DNA of 64,000 nt from Haliclona indistincta. Lineage: Eukaryota; Porifera; Demospongiae; Haplosclerida; Chalinidae. Positions 54,029 to 64,000 of this stretch are shown here, piece by piece (the first letter of the stretch is position 1; each line of letters begins with the position of its first letter). Below the pieces are notes generated by a model. It ran no database searches. It saw only the letters and a list, made by a program, of their open reading frames with translations, and had not been told where the DNA came from. Location: contig OZ024785.1 of NCBI GenBank assembly GCA_964017065.1, positions 1,507,142 through 1,571,141 on the forward strand, read 5' to 3'. The position numbers and the translations under genes are program-made.

Positions 54029-56432
54029 ATGGGTAATGTGCCTGTAATATCAGCAGTTCGGTATGCAATCCTTGCTGTCTCACTTTGTTCTTTAATATTC
54101 TGTACTGTTCTCCAGTATACGACCTTGGAATGCTTCTGAGGAAGCGAAAATATCTGCCACACCAGGCAAACCACAGATTGTTCTAGGGAAAGACAAAGTC
54201 TTCACTTACGATTATGTATTCGATGGTGAAAGTGATCAGCAGGACATCTATGGTGACTGTGTGGAGACCCTCATAGAAGGGTTAGCCTATATGGAATCAC
54301 AGTGGGTCATTCTTGTCACACTATTCCTACACAGTTGTTTCAGTGGCTTCAATGCAACAGTGCTAGCTTATGGACAGGTAATGCTGCAACATTGTGTTGT
54401 ACATGTGTTACATGTATCACAGACTGGTAGTGGCAAGACCTACACTATGGGGACTGGGATTGATGGTACTATGCTACCTGAAGAAAAGGGTAACTTGTTA
54501 TCATACACTACACTGTGTACTTTATGTTCTCTCTCACCCTCTCTCAGGTATGGTGCCTAGAGCTGTCAAGCACTTGTTCGATGGTATTGACGACAGAATG
54601 AAGACCTCCACTGAGCAGGGAATTCCCTCACCACAGTTTGATGTAACTGTCGAATTCATTGAGGTCTACAATGAAGAAATTAAGGATCTGTTTAATCCAA
54701 GTAGAGACCCAACGGTAATATCCAACTTGCTCATCTATAATGAACTGTTCTATGCCTACATGAAGAGAGTAAAGATCTATGAATCACCAGATGGTAAGAT
54801 ATATATTGATGGAGCAGTCCAGCTGAAGGTCGACTCAGAGCAAGAGGTGATGACCCAAACCATTGACAAGAGCTGTGCTTGTGAGTGTTTCTCTTAGGCA
54901 CTAAAGGCTCTAAAACATGGAGCAAGGTCCAGAGCAGTTGGTAGCACTAACATGAATGCTCGGTCGTCACGATCTCATGCCATCTTTACACTCACTCTAC
55001 AGCAACAGCAACCAGTCCTTAACGTGAGCAGTGCACTGGTGTGTGTGTGTTATGGTATCTCTCCTATAGGCTAGCAATAGCTGGGATATAGAGACGCTGA
55101 ATGCAAAGTTCCACTTTGTTGATCTGGCAGGGTCAGCAAGACTAAAGAGAAACATAGCTACATCAGGATCATTGGCTAAGGAGCAGATAGCAATCAACTG
55201 TGATCTAGTAAGCAATGTCCTGTGACTGTAGTAAACTAAGTCAAAAACGGTTTTATTGGATGGTTTCATACCTTACATGTGTTTCATACCTTTCCTACAC
55301 TACACATGTTTGTTCAGTAGACATACTATCTCAGTCAAGCACATTATGATGACTGTATCACTCATAGTTCTCGCTCGAAAATGTTATCAGTGCTCTTGGA
55401 GACAAGTATAAGGGTAGTCATGTTCCCTATCGAGACAGCAAGCTAACTCGTCTGCTACAAGACTCACTAGGAGGCAACAGTAGAACACTAATGATAGCTT
55501 GTATCAGTCCCACTGAGAGAGACTCTATGGAAACACTCAACACACTCAAATATGCCAACAGAGCTAGAAATATCAAGAACAAGGTACGTCACTGTGTAGT
55601 ACTTGCACCAATATCTCATTGTGTTGTACAATGTAGGTGGTAGTGAACCAGGACGATGTTTTGGGCCAGTTATTTACTCTGCGGGCTAAGGTACAGGACC
55701 TTGAACTAGAGCTGAAGGAGTCAGCTGAGTTCAGGCTAGTGATTGGTGATTCGGGCAGTGTGGAACCCCATGATCTCTCCTCGGAGGTCACTATTCTCAG
55801 AGCTGACAATGACAAGTGAGAAGCTAGCCTAGCTTGATAGCCCCTTCCCACAAGACAGCATGGAGGAGTTAGTAGTATGACATTTCCTAAAACACTTTCT
55901 TGTGTAGCATTTTGTGTTGCCCATGAGCTGCCTCTTAGTATTACTGTGTATCAATAGGTTGAGGTTGCGTCTGAAGGCAATGCAACAGGTAATAGATGCA
56001 CAGTCAGAGAGACTGGCACTTTATCAGACTGAGAAAGATGTTCACAAAATAAGCCATCATTCCACAGGCCAAGGTGAGTGGATGCTATGGGCAGGATTGT
56101 GAGTTGTTGCTGTCTCTAGTAGAGGTTGGCTCTAGTGCACCTCCAATACAGTCAGTGGTGCCAGTGGAAACAGAGCAGCTCAGGTATTGTACTGAATTAT
56201 AACAGCATCATTATTGCTGTATTTCAGATCACAGCTCAAACTACAGCAACAGCTCAGTACCTCACAGATCACTCACCAACGCCCACCACACACCTCCTCA
56301 ACTTCCTATCTATCTTCCTCATCTCTAGCAGCAAAGTCTACTGACACCAGTTCATCAACAATGTGAGTGTGTAGCCAGCAATGCTCAGTGTGCGGTTTAC
56401 TGTCTATACAGTAGCGAAGAGTGGCTCAATTC

Positions 56433-56466
<34 letters not shown>

Positions 56467-59400
56467 ACAGTGGTCAATAAGGTGAGTCAACTAGGCACTC
56501 ACAGAGCCAGGAGTGTGAGTGCGTGTATTACAGGCGGAGGATGAGGTTGGTCTGACTGACAGCGACGAGGAAGACTTGGAAGACACTGCCTCCATAGCCA
56601 CTAGTATTGCTGAGCTAACATCAGGTGCAGCTCTACTAGTGGTCGTCTCTTTCTATCTTCTCCTTTCCTCTTGCAGAGATCAGCATCAAGCAGCAGTCAG
56701 TAGAGCACCTAGCTGAGCAGAGCCTGAAAATGCTAAAGTTTGAATTCGAAGAAAAGATGGCAAAGCTGCAGCAGCTGGTATTAGAACAAGAGGCAGATAG
56801 AGAAAGAGAGCTGAAGGAGATCGGTAAGTCCTAAAGTACATGTAAAAAATCAGTTGCTAATGTTATGTATGTTTGTGGTTTATTGTGTCATGTGTCACTA
56901 GCTCAGACAAGACCACATAAGATCAAAGAAATAAAAACAAGGCACGATCGAAATGAACGGTACATCAACAGACAAATTAAGTCACTTAAAGAAGCCATTC
57001 AGAAAAATGTAAATTTGAATTAGACAACAGTTCAATTTTCTTGCACTTACCTGGCTTCTTTCTAGGAACAAGAAGAGAGAGAGCTAAGACAGATGAAGAC
57101 AGGGTTGGAGGAGACTGTGAAAAAGCAGAAGATGATGATCGAACTAGATGATGAAAGGAAGGAGAGGTATGAGTTTATCAGACCTGTTCACTAGAATAAT
57201 AACCTTCTCCAGAGAGTTGTCTAAGCTGAGGAAAGATAATCGTAAGAAAGATCACCTCATTAAGTCATTGCAAGCAGATGCTCGGAAGAAAGAGATCATT
57301 TTGAGAAGTAAACAAGATGAAGTGAGCAGCATAGCTAGTGCATACATGTTCTGAAAACAGCGAACTAATTCAAGACACGCAGTTCACAGTACATGTGTTG
57401 TGTAGGTGAAGACGCTTAGACTTCAGGTTCAACATCTACAGCTTAGATTGGCTACATCAGAGCAACATCCAGAGCTAGTGTACAGCTCTCCACTTCTTCC
57501 TCCCTCTCCACTAGCCGTTGACTCCTGTACCATCACTAAGATCACTCACTCTAGTGATATTGTGTCTTCACCTCCTCAACCAGCACCAGTTCAAAATGAC
57601 AGTGATACTATACAGGTATGTGACCATTGCAGCTCTATGTGATATTGTACATGTGGTCATCCTTCCATCCCTCACATACACAGCAACACAGATGCACTTC
57701 ATTACCGGTTGATCTCAGACTGGGACACAGACAAGAGCCCTCAGACCCTCGCTGCTCTGCTGACAAGCAAGGTATCCACAGACTGCATGATACAGACCAA
57801 CAAGCACTGGATCCTATCTTCACAGACACTGGACGTAGCAGGCGACAAAGGAGAAGTAGTGATGAACCATCTTATCATGACTCCGACAAGATGAGGTGCT
57901 TATAATACTCCTAACACAAATCCATACACTCGCTTGTTCTCACAGTATGGAGGCACTGACAGAGCCATGCATTGAGAGGCAAGTTCCTCAGTCCCTGGTA
58001 TCGTCCAGGAAACCTCGCAGTGATGTGATTGCAGACCCTAGTAGACCTGATTCTCTTACAGCACCATCATCAACTCGGTATGTCTGGGGGCTTGGACTTG
58101 GGGAGTTGCTTGTAAAAATAGATACCTTTCTTCGTTGTCAATGATGGTTAATACACTCTTGCCCTACTCCAGGTCTCAGTTTGAAGTTGAGCGTACCTCA
58201 GCAGAGACAGATGACATCTTGGTATGTTCTCACACTGCTAAAGGGCACAGTGGAGGAGTGCTCTCACTAGCAGCTACTGATAGCTTGCTGTTTAGTGCAT
58301 CACAAGGTGAGTAGGTGTCTGTGTTGCTGTTGCACTCATCTCTCTCAGATTGTACAGTCAAGGTGTGGGACCTGGCTAGTGGTCAGGAGATCTCCTGCCT
58401 TGGTAATCATCACAGCGATGTCAGGAAAGTGGCTTTCTGTCCTCAAAATAATCTGGTTTTCACTGCATGCCAATCTCAAATAAAAGTGAATTAAATAAGT
58501 TTACTTGACTGTTAATAAATTCCTGATGTTATAGATTTGGGACCAACAAGCTGGCACTGTTGTGAAAACGTTTAAGTAAGTGCGCACACACACACTGGAC
58601 ACATATTGTGTGTGCGTGTGCGTGCGTGCGCGTGTGCGCGTGTGTGTGTGTATGTGTGGTTGATGGTGTATGTTTGCTCAGCTCTCCTCCCTGGCCATCC
58701 ACTGGTATGAGCTCAGACACTCTAGTTCAGGACCTACTGGTGTCTCATGATGGCAGACTACTGTACTCAGCATCAGGGAATGGTGTCAATGTCTGGGACC
58801 TAACTAAGTATTATACACACACTTGTACCTCACTGCTTTATTCAGTACTTTCTCTCTGCTAGCCTGCAGCCTATAGGTCGGCTGGTAGGTCACAGTGGTA
58901 CTGTGTCTGCAATGGCATTCCTCAACAGACAGACACTAGTCACTGGAGCTAGTGACAGGCTCATCAAGGTGACTGATTCTAGACTAACGGATATGTTGAT
59001 TGTCTTCTAATCCTACAGTACTATGACATTGGTTCACTGCAAGAGTCTGCCACTGGCTTTGCTCAGGTAGGCATAGTTTATTCTTTTCATGGTGTATCAT
59101 CCACTCGTGTTTCATTTCTCTCTTTAGCGTCCCATGACTAATCTGTTTCGTTCGCACTGTGATGCTGTTTCTGCACTAGCAGTTCACAGGCGTGCATTGT
59201 TCTGTGCTGGTGGTGTGAGAATAAGACAGTGGAGCATAGGCAACGTGAAGGTCAGTACATGTTACTAGTATATAGCTATCGTACTGTACATGTTTGATTC
59301 ATATAGACTATAGATGGTCACCATGGTCAGAGTAGGGACATCACATCACTGGGTATAGCACGAGCTATGCTGGTCAGTGCCTGCAAGAGTGGAGTGCTCA

Positions 59401-59712
59401 GACTGTGGAAGTGTTCATTAGAGTGTATTGGTTAGTACAAGCATCATCTAGTAACCCTGGGCTTGTAATGCTATTCTGTCATTGTACAGGGGAAGTTGCA
59501 GCTCACAAGTCATCAATCAATACCATAGCAGTCAATCAGGATGCTGTGTTCACTGGATCTAGGTGAGTGAATGATCAATCATTCCATTTCCCTCGGCAGT
59601 GCTACACGTGTATTGTACCTGTAGTTCTGTGGTTTATAGTATTGTGTTTTATAGTGACAAGACAGTTCGTATATGGTGTGTTAACACTTCAACCACCACT
59701 ACTGACAGCTGA
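54029..59712 (+). CDS. KIF21: KIF21-like kinesin with WD40 repeats
   Basis: Motor exons: 54,029-54,060, 54,116-54,280, 54,335-54,377, 54,423-54,489, 54,548-54,714, 54,766-54,846, 54,898-55,023, 55,070-55,207 and 55,368-55,583. About 13 coiled-coil/linker exons and 9 or so WD40 exons follow, to the TGA at 59,710-59,712. The N-terminal kinesin motor has AVRIRPW, P-loop GQTGSGKT, switch [25 protein letters not shown] and [14 protein letters not shown]. Then come coiled coil ([20 protein letters not shown]), an acidic stretch with a run of Asp, and [20 protein letters not shown] as in KIF21. WD40 repeats follow ([24 protein letters not shown]). In known animals KIF21 pauses microtubule growth. 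Here switch II reads [11 protein letters not shown], with Ala (55,136-55,138) for the near-invariant Glu, and helix alpha-4 (AINCDLFSLENVI) is also unusual. ATP hydrolysis may be impaired. Confidence 0.93.
56436..56467 (+). repeat. In-frame GAT repeat in the kinesin
   Basis: About ten GAT codons encode a poly-Asp run (NSDDDDD...TVVNK) in the acidic linker between coiled coils. The acidic linker is shared with vertebrate KIF21A, where it is Glu/Asp-rich. Confidence 0.85.
58585..58665. repeat. CA/GT-rich intronic microsatellite
   Basis: Short CACACA followed by a GTGTGTGCGTGCGTGCGCG-type tract within a WD40-region intron of the kinesin. Confidence 0.75.
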
Positions 59713-60207
59713 TCAAGACAAATCACTCTCCGAATCATCACAATTATAAATAATCTATGTTTTTAATAGTATCTTCAACAATATAATTCATGATCAAAAC
59801 CTAACTTATTATAATTCAACTTCCATCTCTTGAAAGGGGCAAATGTTGCATGTTGCATGACGGGAGCGTGCAGTGATAGCTGGTGGTGTGTGTCAAGTAA
59901 GAGTCATGACCAGATATCCATAGTAATGAAACTAGTATTGTTGTTATGATACAAAGATGAGTAATAGTTGAAGTAGTGATGTGGAGTGTATCAGTATCAC
60001 TAACAGTATACTAGTACTACACTTCTACAATATATCCGTAAAACCTGTATGCTAAACAGTTATTCACTGTGATTCATAGCTACAATATGCACTGAACTAA
60101 ACTGTGCATTATAGTATACATGTGGTATAGTCAGCTGGGTTGCATTAAGAGGGTTGGCTCCTGTGTCCTAACATAATATGATCTACAGATCAATCACACC
60201 CTCAATA
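59713..60207. other. Convergent 3' interval
   Basis: Lies between the 3' ends of the kinesin (plus) and the SAP gene (minus). AT-rich with no recognised exon. TATAAATAATC just after the kinesin stop is a weak candidate polyadenylation region. Confidence 0.45.
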
Positions 60208-60542
60208 CTAACAAGAGCTAACTGCAGTTATCAAGGTCAAAATTAATTTTGAGTCAGCACAGCTGGCCTCTGGAAGCCCCAGGCGACGTGGGCCCACAGT
60301 GTATGTTTTGTTCAAAACCTCTTCTTCACTCTCTTCTTGCTGCTGCTGCTGCTGTCTTGTCCTTTCTAGTCTGAGAGCAGCGATCATCTCTGTGTTCTAA
60401 ATTATATTTAAATTTCCCGCGTTACAAGAATACTTCTCACTTTTAAGTTGGCTTTGATACCGTTGTGTTTGCATAGCTGCTGAAGCTTTTTCCTCTTCAA
60501 TCCCTCCAGTTCTGCTGGAATCTTGTAGCAGCTACTTGCCAT
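60208..60542 (-). CDS. Small SAP-domain protein (2 exons)
   Basis: Exon 1 is 60,441-60,542 (34 codons, MASSCYKIPAELEGLKRKKL to GIKANLK) and ends at GTGAGA. Exon 2 is 60,208-60,396 after TAATTTAG, 62 codons plus TAG. Joined, LEGLKRKKLQQLCKHNGIKA followed by NLKNTEMIAALRLE is a SAP-type DNA-binding helix pair. It resembles the N-terminus of NuSAP (nucleolar and spindle-associated protein), followed by a short polyglutamine and EESEEEV. At 96 residues it is far shorter than NuSAP, so either a separate small SAP protein or a truncated model. The 44-bp intron contains an E2F-like word. Confidence 0.6.
60413..60421 (+). promoter_or_regulatory. E2F-like word in the SAP-gene intron
   Basis: TTTCCCGCG in the same 18-bp context as at 53,536. 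It lies in the only intron of the SAP gene, about 120 bp from its ATG. Possible shared cell-cycle control with the kinesin; inference. Confidence 0.35.
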
Positions 60543-60606
60543 TTTGTGATTCGCGGAGATAGAGAATATTAGAGATGAGCTGCACGGGACTCAGCCAAAG
60601 AGTGCG

Positions 60607-60636
60607 ATCACGTGATCTATATATATATCACGTGAT
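60607..60636. promoter_or_regulatory. Paired CACGTG palindrome upstream of the SAP gene
   Basis: ATCACGTGAT occurs twice (60,607-60,616 and 60,627-60,636) around a TATATATA core, so the whole 30 bp is nearly self-complementary. CACGTG is the E-box of Myc/Max/USF-type bHLH factors. About 65 bp upstream of the SAP-gene ATG, so a plausible promoter element. Confidence 0.5.
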
Positions 60637-60810
60637 TTCCAGTATCTCGTCCCCAGCTAGACAGACTAACGAGTCTAACGTACCCGGTACATGTATAGGA
60701 AACTCGTAAATTTCGTTTGCGGATGCTTGTTGCGAGCGAAATAAGAATCAGTAGCCGATCTGTACTGCTGCTACAAATGTACCTGCGTAGCCTAGTCTCC
60801 AAGCTCTCTG

Positions 60811-60888
60811 TGGGTGTGGCTCGATTACGTGGGTACGGGTGGTGGTGATCGACGCACGTCATACACCCACGCAATCGAGCCACACCCA
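60811..60888. repeat. 24-bp-stem hairpin
   Basis: TGGGTGTGGCTCGATTACGT at 60,811 onward pairs with 60,865-60,888 with one mismatch over 24 bp, loop 30 nt. Probably the relict of a small inverted-repeat element. Confidence 0.8.
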
Positions 60889-60924
60889 AAAATACTAAAC
60901 CAGTTCATCAAGTAATTATGAACA

Positions 60925-61000
60925 GTAAACGCTGCTACATCAGCATCTACTTCAGATGCACTCTTGTCTTCTATCTTCTAGCTAGTTAATAAATAGAAGG
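60925..61000 (-). pseudogene. Partial copy of an HMG-gene exon
   Basis: CATCAGCATCTACTTCAGAT followed by GCACTCTTGTCTTCTATCTTC matches the 3' end of the HMG exon near 61,851-61,891 with three or four changes. The rest of the exon is missing, so a local fragmentary duplication. Confidence 0.65.
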
Positions 61001-61204
61001 AGGACCCAATAAATCTTGACAAGTGATTTAAAAAAATGCGGAGAAATGAAGTTAATGTGTGTCTCTATTCTTCGTCCTTCTCAGCTGAGCTTGACTCTGT
61101 ATCCTTTTTGAGTAACTATTTAGTCTAATTTTCCATTCCTTCAGAGCTCTCTCGTTGTAAACCTAACAAGAAGATGTCACACTGTCACTAAAATCAGACT
61201 ATTG

Positions 61205-61493
61205 TAATACTACGTAACTGGGATAAGAAACTGTGACAATCTGGTGTCACTATGCACGTTTCGTCCTAATGTCGTGAAAATGACATCATACTCGTGAAAA
61301 TGTATTACAGCATTCAGTGCCTCAGTCAGGCGTCAGCTTGCCCAAGCTTTTTTCGTTAAAAAACTGTGGTCATAGACAAGTTACTGAGCTTAAATATGAT
61401 ATTTACACAATGCCTAAAGATACAGTGAAAGCGAGGGGCAATACATTTGATTGACAGTTTCTTATCTCGGTTACGTAGTATTAATAATCTCTG
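61205..61493. mobile_element. MITE with 30-bp terminal inverted repeats
   Basis: TAATACTACGTAACTGGGAT (61,205 on) pairs with the end at 61,464-61,493 (ATCTCGGTTACGTAGTATTA), 28 of 30 bp. The 289-bp element is non-coding. It lies in the 3' flank of the HMG-box gene. No unambiguous target duplication. Confidence 0.8.
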
Positions 61494-61617
61494 CTTAATA
61501 CACACATGTCACAGAAGCTAACAGACCGAGCCGGCCGGAAATTTCCAGGCTACTGTTTCAATCTCCCAGTCATTATCAATATGAAGGAATGCTTTACACC
61601 ATTTTAAGAATTCACAC

Positions 61618-62229
61618 CTTTTTTTCTTGCTCACTTAAGGCCTTCCATTTCTTCGATATCAGAGAAAATTTTTCCTGTGAGGAAGTCAATGTTATAAAAA
61701 TTACAACACTCTTTGGCACCTTCTGTTCTGCATATTTTACTGAGTCAAAAGTCTCCCTCATAAACATTGAATATCCATTTATACGACTCGGAGGTACACA
61801 CTGCAAAACAAAGTAATAATGAACAGATATATCGAATACAAGCTGCTTACATCAGCGTCTACTTCAGATGGACTCTTGTATTCTATCTTCCTGTGATAGT
61901 ATGTTTTAATCGCATCGCGATATTTTTCAGCCTCCTCATTTGATAGACTTGACCAGAAGTGTGCGTGAGCACTCTTGAATTCAGCCATGTCTTGCTGGTG
62001 CCGATCAAAATAGAGCTAGAGGGAACAGACTGTGTTACTGAATACCAACTGGAGTACTTACTTGCTTGCTAGCATCTGTCAAGGTGCTCCATTGCCGAGC
62101 TAGCTCCTTGGTCCTTTCAATACCTGCACAACTAGTAACACACCGTGTACTAATAGTGGAGCTTCCTAACCTTGTCCCTTCAGGTCAGGATCGTGATAAT
62201 GGTCTTTTATGAACAAGGAAAACGCAGAA
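61618..62229 (-). CDS. TFAM-like two-HMG-box protein (partial)
   Basis: Minus-strand exons: 62,171-62,229, 62,062-62,123, 61,851-62,015, 61,720-61,800 and 61,618-61,674, all with GT-AG borders. First box: SSAFSLFIKDHYHDPDLKGQ, then IERTKELARQWSTLTDASKQ and LYFDRHQQDMAEFKSAHAHF. Linker: NEEAEKYRDAIKTYYHRKIE. Second box: PPSRINGYSMFMRETFDS, then KFSLISKKWKALSEQEKK. Two HMG boxes joined by a basic linker is the layout of mitochondrial transcription factor A, which packages and activates mtDNA. HMGB-type proteins are the alternative. The targeting peptide and first exon(s) would lie upstream of 62,230, where a dispersed repeat (62,275-62,390) intervenes. C-terminal exon(s) also not found. Confidence 0.72.
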
Positions 62230-62274
62230 CTAGTAGCGATTCCACAATAAAATACAATTTCCAACACATACGTT

Positions 62275-62390
62275 TCTGGTGCAGGTTATGCCTCGGTGGA
62301 TGTTAAATTTAAGCATGAAATGCTATAACAGAGTAGGATTCATATTCAGCTGCCAGCATTCAAATAGCACAAGCAGAAGCAATACAGCAA
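62275..62390. repeat. Dispersed repeat, partner of 3,445-3,575
   Basis: Carries GTTATGCCTCGGTGGATGTT and CATATTCAGCTGCCAGCATT like the copy near the window start. It occupies the gap between the divergent HMG-box gene and Aurora-type kinase gene. Confidence 0.75.
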
Positions 62391-62439
62391 TTTTGTTGTT
62401 GATAATACATGTAAATAACAATAATTGTACTTATTATAA

Positions 62440-62723
62440 TAAGGTGGTGTATAATATTGATTTTGAAATTGGGCGACCACTAGGAACAGGTGTGTACACA
62501 TGCATGCCTTGTCTAATAATATTATTACTCGATTGGTCTTTCAAGGAATGTCCGGGAGTGTATATTTAGCTAGGGAGAGAAAGACTAAGCATGTTGTCGC
62601 CCTCAAGGTATGCATGGCTAGTGATGATTGAGCCTTTATAATACACATGCAGGTTGTGTTGAAGTCCCGACTCCGGAGTGACCATCAGTTGAGGAGAGAG
62701 GTTGAAATCCAAGCGCACTTGAG
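62440..62723 (+). CDS. Aurora-type Ser/Thr kinase, N-lobe exons only
   Basis: Exons end at 62,489, then 62,546-62,607 and 62,653-62,723. Joined, they read VYNIDFEIGRPLGTGMSGSV, YLARERKTKHVVALK and VVLKSRLRSDHQLRREVEIQ, AHLR. DFEIGRPLG, YLARE, the VALK lysine and HQLRREVEIQ.HLR are strongly Aurora-like. Aurora kinases drive spindle assembly and chromosome segregation. The glycine-rich loop has GTGMSG where Aurora has GKGKFG. The next exon should begin HPNIL, but I find only repeats up to 64,000. Either the next intron exceeds 1.2 kb, unlike other introns here, or the gene is truncated. The N-terminal exon is also not identified. Confidence 0.75.
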
Positions 62724-62759
62724 GTATTTTGTTTCCTCTTTTAGTCTAGGCCCTGACTA

Positions 62760-63065
62760 AGATTTGTATGCATTTAATTTAGGAGAGGATAACTCAACTG
62801 TTTTAGGGTAATTTGGCCCCAAGGAATAAGATGTGATATGTGCCAAATTGTCTATCCGCTGCGAAATACCCGAAAATGGCCACGCCCTTTTTATCGGCAG
62901 TGTCAATAGCAATAATTGCTCTATCTTCTTAACCATTATTAGTAACCTACTTTCTAGCAACTGTTCTAAGATAATATGACCCTAAGGAATGTATTGGGAT
63001 GTGTGCCAAAACCAATATTCACTGCAAAAAAATGGCTACACCGGTACCTTTTCAGAAATGCATGA
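62760..63065. repeat. Two diverged tandem repeat units
   Basis: GGTAATTTGGCCCCAAGGAA to CGAAAATGGCCACGCC (62,810-62,888) is echoed by GATAATATGACCCTAAGGAA to AAAATGGCTACACC (62,970-63,041), spacing about 160 bp. Non-coding, in what should be the kinase intron or its truncated flank. Confidence 0.65.
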
Positions 63066-63439
63066 ACATCTCTATTTTAAAGAGTTTGATATTGTAAGAT
63101 TCTGATGGTTTGAAAACAGTACAAGTACAGGGTATTACCAACAGACACAATTTATTAAATTGAGGAGTCACTTAATATAAATTTAGGCAGTATTTAGTAT
63201 TACAAAAATGTTGTCTACAAAAATTAAGTCATTCAGTGATAGGGTTTTTGCAGGAGGTCCTTTACATGTACTTGCAGTATTTGCAACACTTGATTCCAGC
63301 TACCCTGCAGTGACATATCCATTCTTGTGGGCACATTTACCACATGTACAAGGATCAGGAAGGTCTTCAGGCTTGGAGGTAACAATACCAGGAACTATTA
63401 AATTTCTTTGTGAAACCATGCGACTCAGTTTTCATTTCT

Positions 63440-64000
63440 AAACCATCTTCAAGTGGGGCTTGTATCCACAGCTGATGTAATTATGCCCTTTGAATAATGC
63501 TTTCTTGCATTGGCTGACGTGCAGGGAATTTTCTCAAAGTCCATTTTGAGGGAATTGCTATTAAAAGCAGCAAGACGAATGTCTTTTGTTGGCTTGAGAC
63601 ACCTTTCTTGATAATTTTCTGCCGTCTGTATCTTCCGTGTCTCTGTCAACTCTGAGTTGTTAAAGACTTAAAGTTCTGTATCAGTGCACGGTTAAATTGT
63701 TGTGGATAGCTTTCATTGCTGCATGGTTCGTAGAAATCTTGCTAGTTGTATCACATCCAGTCAGAGCACGGAGTGCAGGGAGACCCCTTTTAAGCTTGTC
63801 ACCGGTGCTGTAGTAAGGTTTCTCAAGCCAACAAAAGATTTGGAAACATTTGATGACTTGCGCCTTGCTGCTTTTTTAATAGCAATTCCCTCAAAATGGA
63901 CTTTGAGAAAATTCCCTGCACGTCAGCCAATGCAAGAAAGCATTATTCAAAGGGCATAATTACATCAGCTGTGGATACAAGCCCCACTTGAAGATGGTTT
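63440..64000. repeat. Inverted repeat at window end
   Basis: 63,440-63,600 returns in reverse complement at about 63,820-64,000, with an insertion of about 20 bp in the right arm (GGAAACATTTGATGACTTGC). Words shared include AAACCATCTTCAAGTGGGGC and CATTGGCTGACGTGCAGGGA. The window cuts the right side. Mirror frames (63,449-63,649 minus, 63,702-63,959 plus) reflect the symmetry. Confidence 0.85.

Noticed and set aside
55016..55060. Possible frameshift in the kinesin near the GTGTGTGTGT tract
   Set aside because: The tract is in the intron between exons ending 55,023 and starting 55,070; with standard GT-AG splicing the frame is continuous.

Overview
This is eukaryotic DNA, almost certainly from an early-branching metazoan. 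A demosponge similar to Amphimedon is my best guess, from general familiarity with such genomes rather than any search. Supporting signs are AT-rich sequence, many very short GT-AG introns (about 45-110 bp), animal cytoskeletal and cell-cycle genes (KIF21-type kinesin, Aurora-type kinase, HMG-box protein), an isolated Calx-beta exon, and a family of small Ig/fibronectin-III receptors. No bacterial operons, tRNAs, rRNAs or CRISPR arrays were seen.

Layout. 1-8,370: a nest of palindromes, with outer arms 1-1,640 and 6,712-8,370, an inner inverted repeat at 1,640-3,440, a 102-bp tandem array, and a 479-bp-arm palindrome at 4,406-5,385. 9,703-13,045: a PHD-finger/endonuclease non-LTR retrotransposon with a 5'-truncated relative inserted in its PHD finger. 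13-17 kb: minisatellites, a foldback MITE, a relict that shares the Helitron 5' end, and a hAT-type MITE with an 8-bp target duplication. 17.3-28.9 kb: three same-strand receptor genes (signal peptide, Ig-like domain, two FN3 domains, one TM helix, tyrosine-rich tail). A fourth, broken copy lies at 47.0-47.7 kb. The second and third genes are each followed by a copy of a roughly 3.3-kb segmental duplication that carries reverse-transcriptase debris, a pogo-like MITE, proline-rich exons and a broken mitochondrial tyrosyl-tRNA synthetase fragment.

33.4-41 kb: a Helitron with one open frame of about 2,243 codons (basic repeat region, HUH/two-Tyr Rep, PIF1-type helicase, C-terminal OTU protease domain). 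42.3-43.1 kb: foldback MITEs. 43.5-45.15 kb: a minus-strand gene with two coding minisatellites. 48.7-53.4 kb: three retrotransposon fragments. 54.0-59.7 kb: a complete KIF21-like kinesin with WD40 repeats, whose switch II motif reads DLAGSA instead of DLAGSE. 60.2-62.7 kb: a small SAP-domain gene, a TFAM-like two-HMG-box gene, and a divergently transcribed Aurora-type kinase N-lobe that runs into repeats. The window ends in another inverted repeat.

The receptor cluster is the best candidate for an interesting system. Its ectodomains differ between genes while the cytoplasmic-tail DNA is almost identical, one gene has a visible chimeric junction at the TM/tail boundary, and the 12-residue tyrosine repeat varies in copy number. 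This pattern is known from recombining immune or allorecognition receptor families; the function proposed here is inference.
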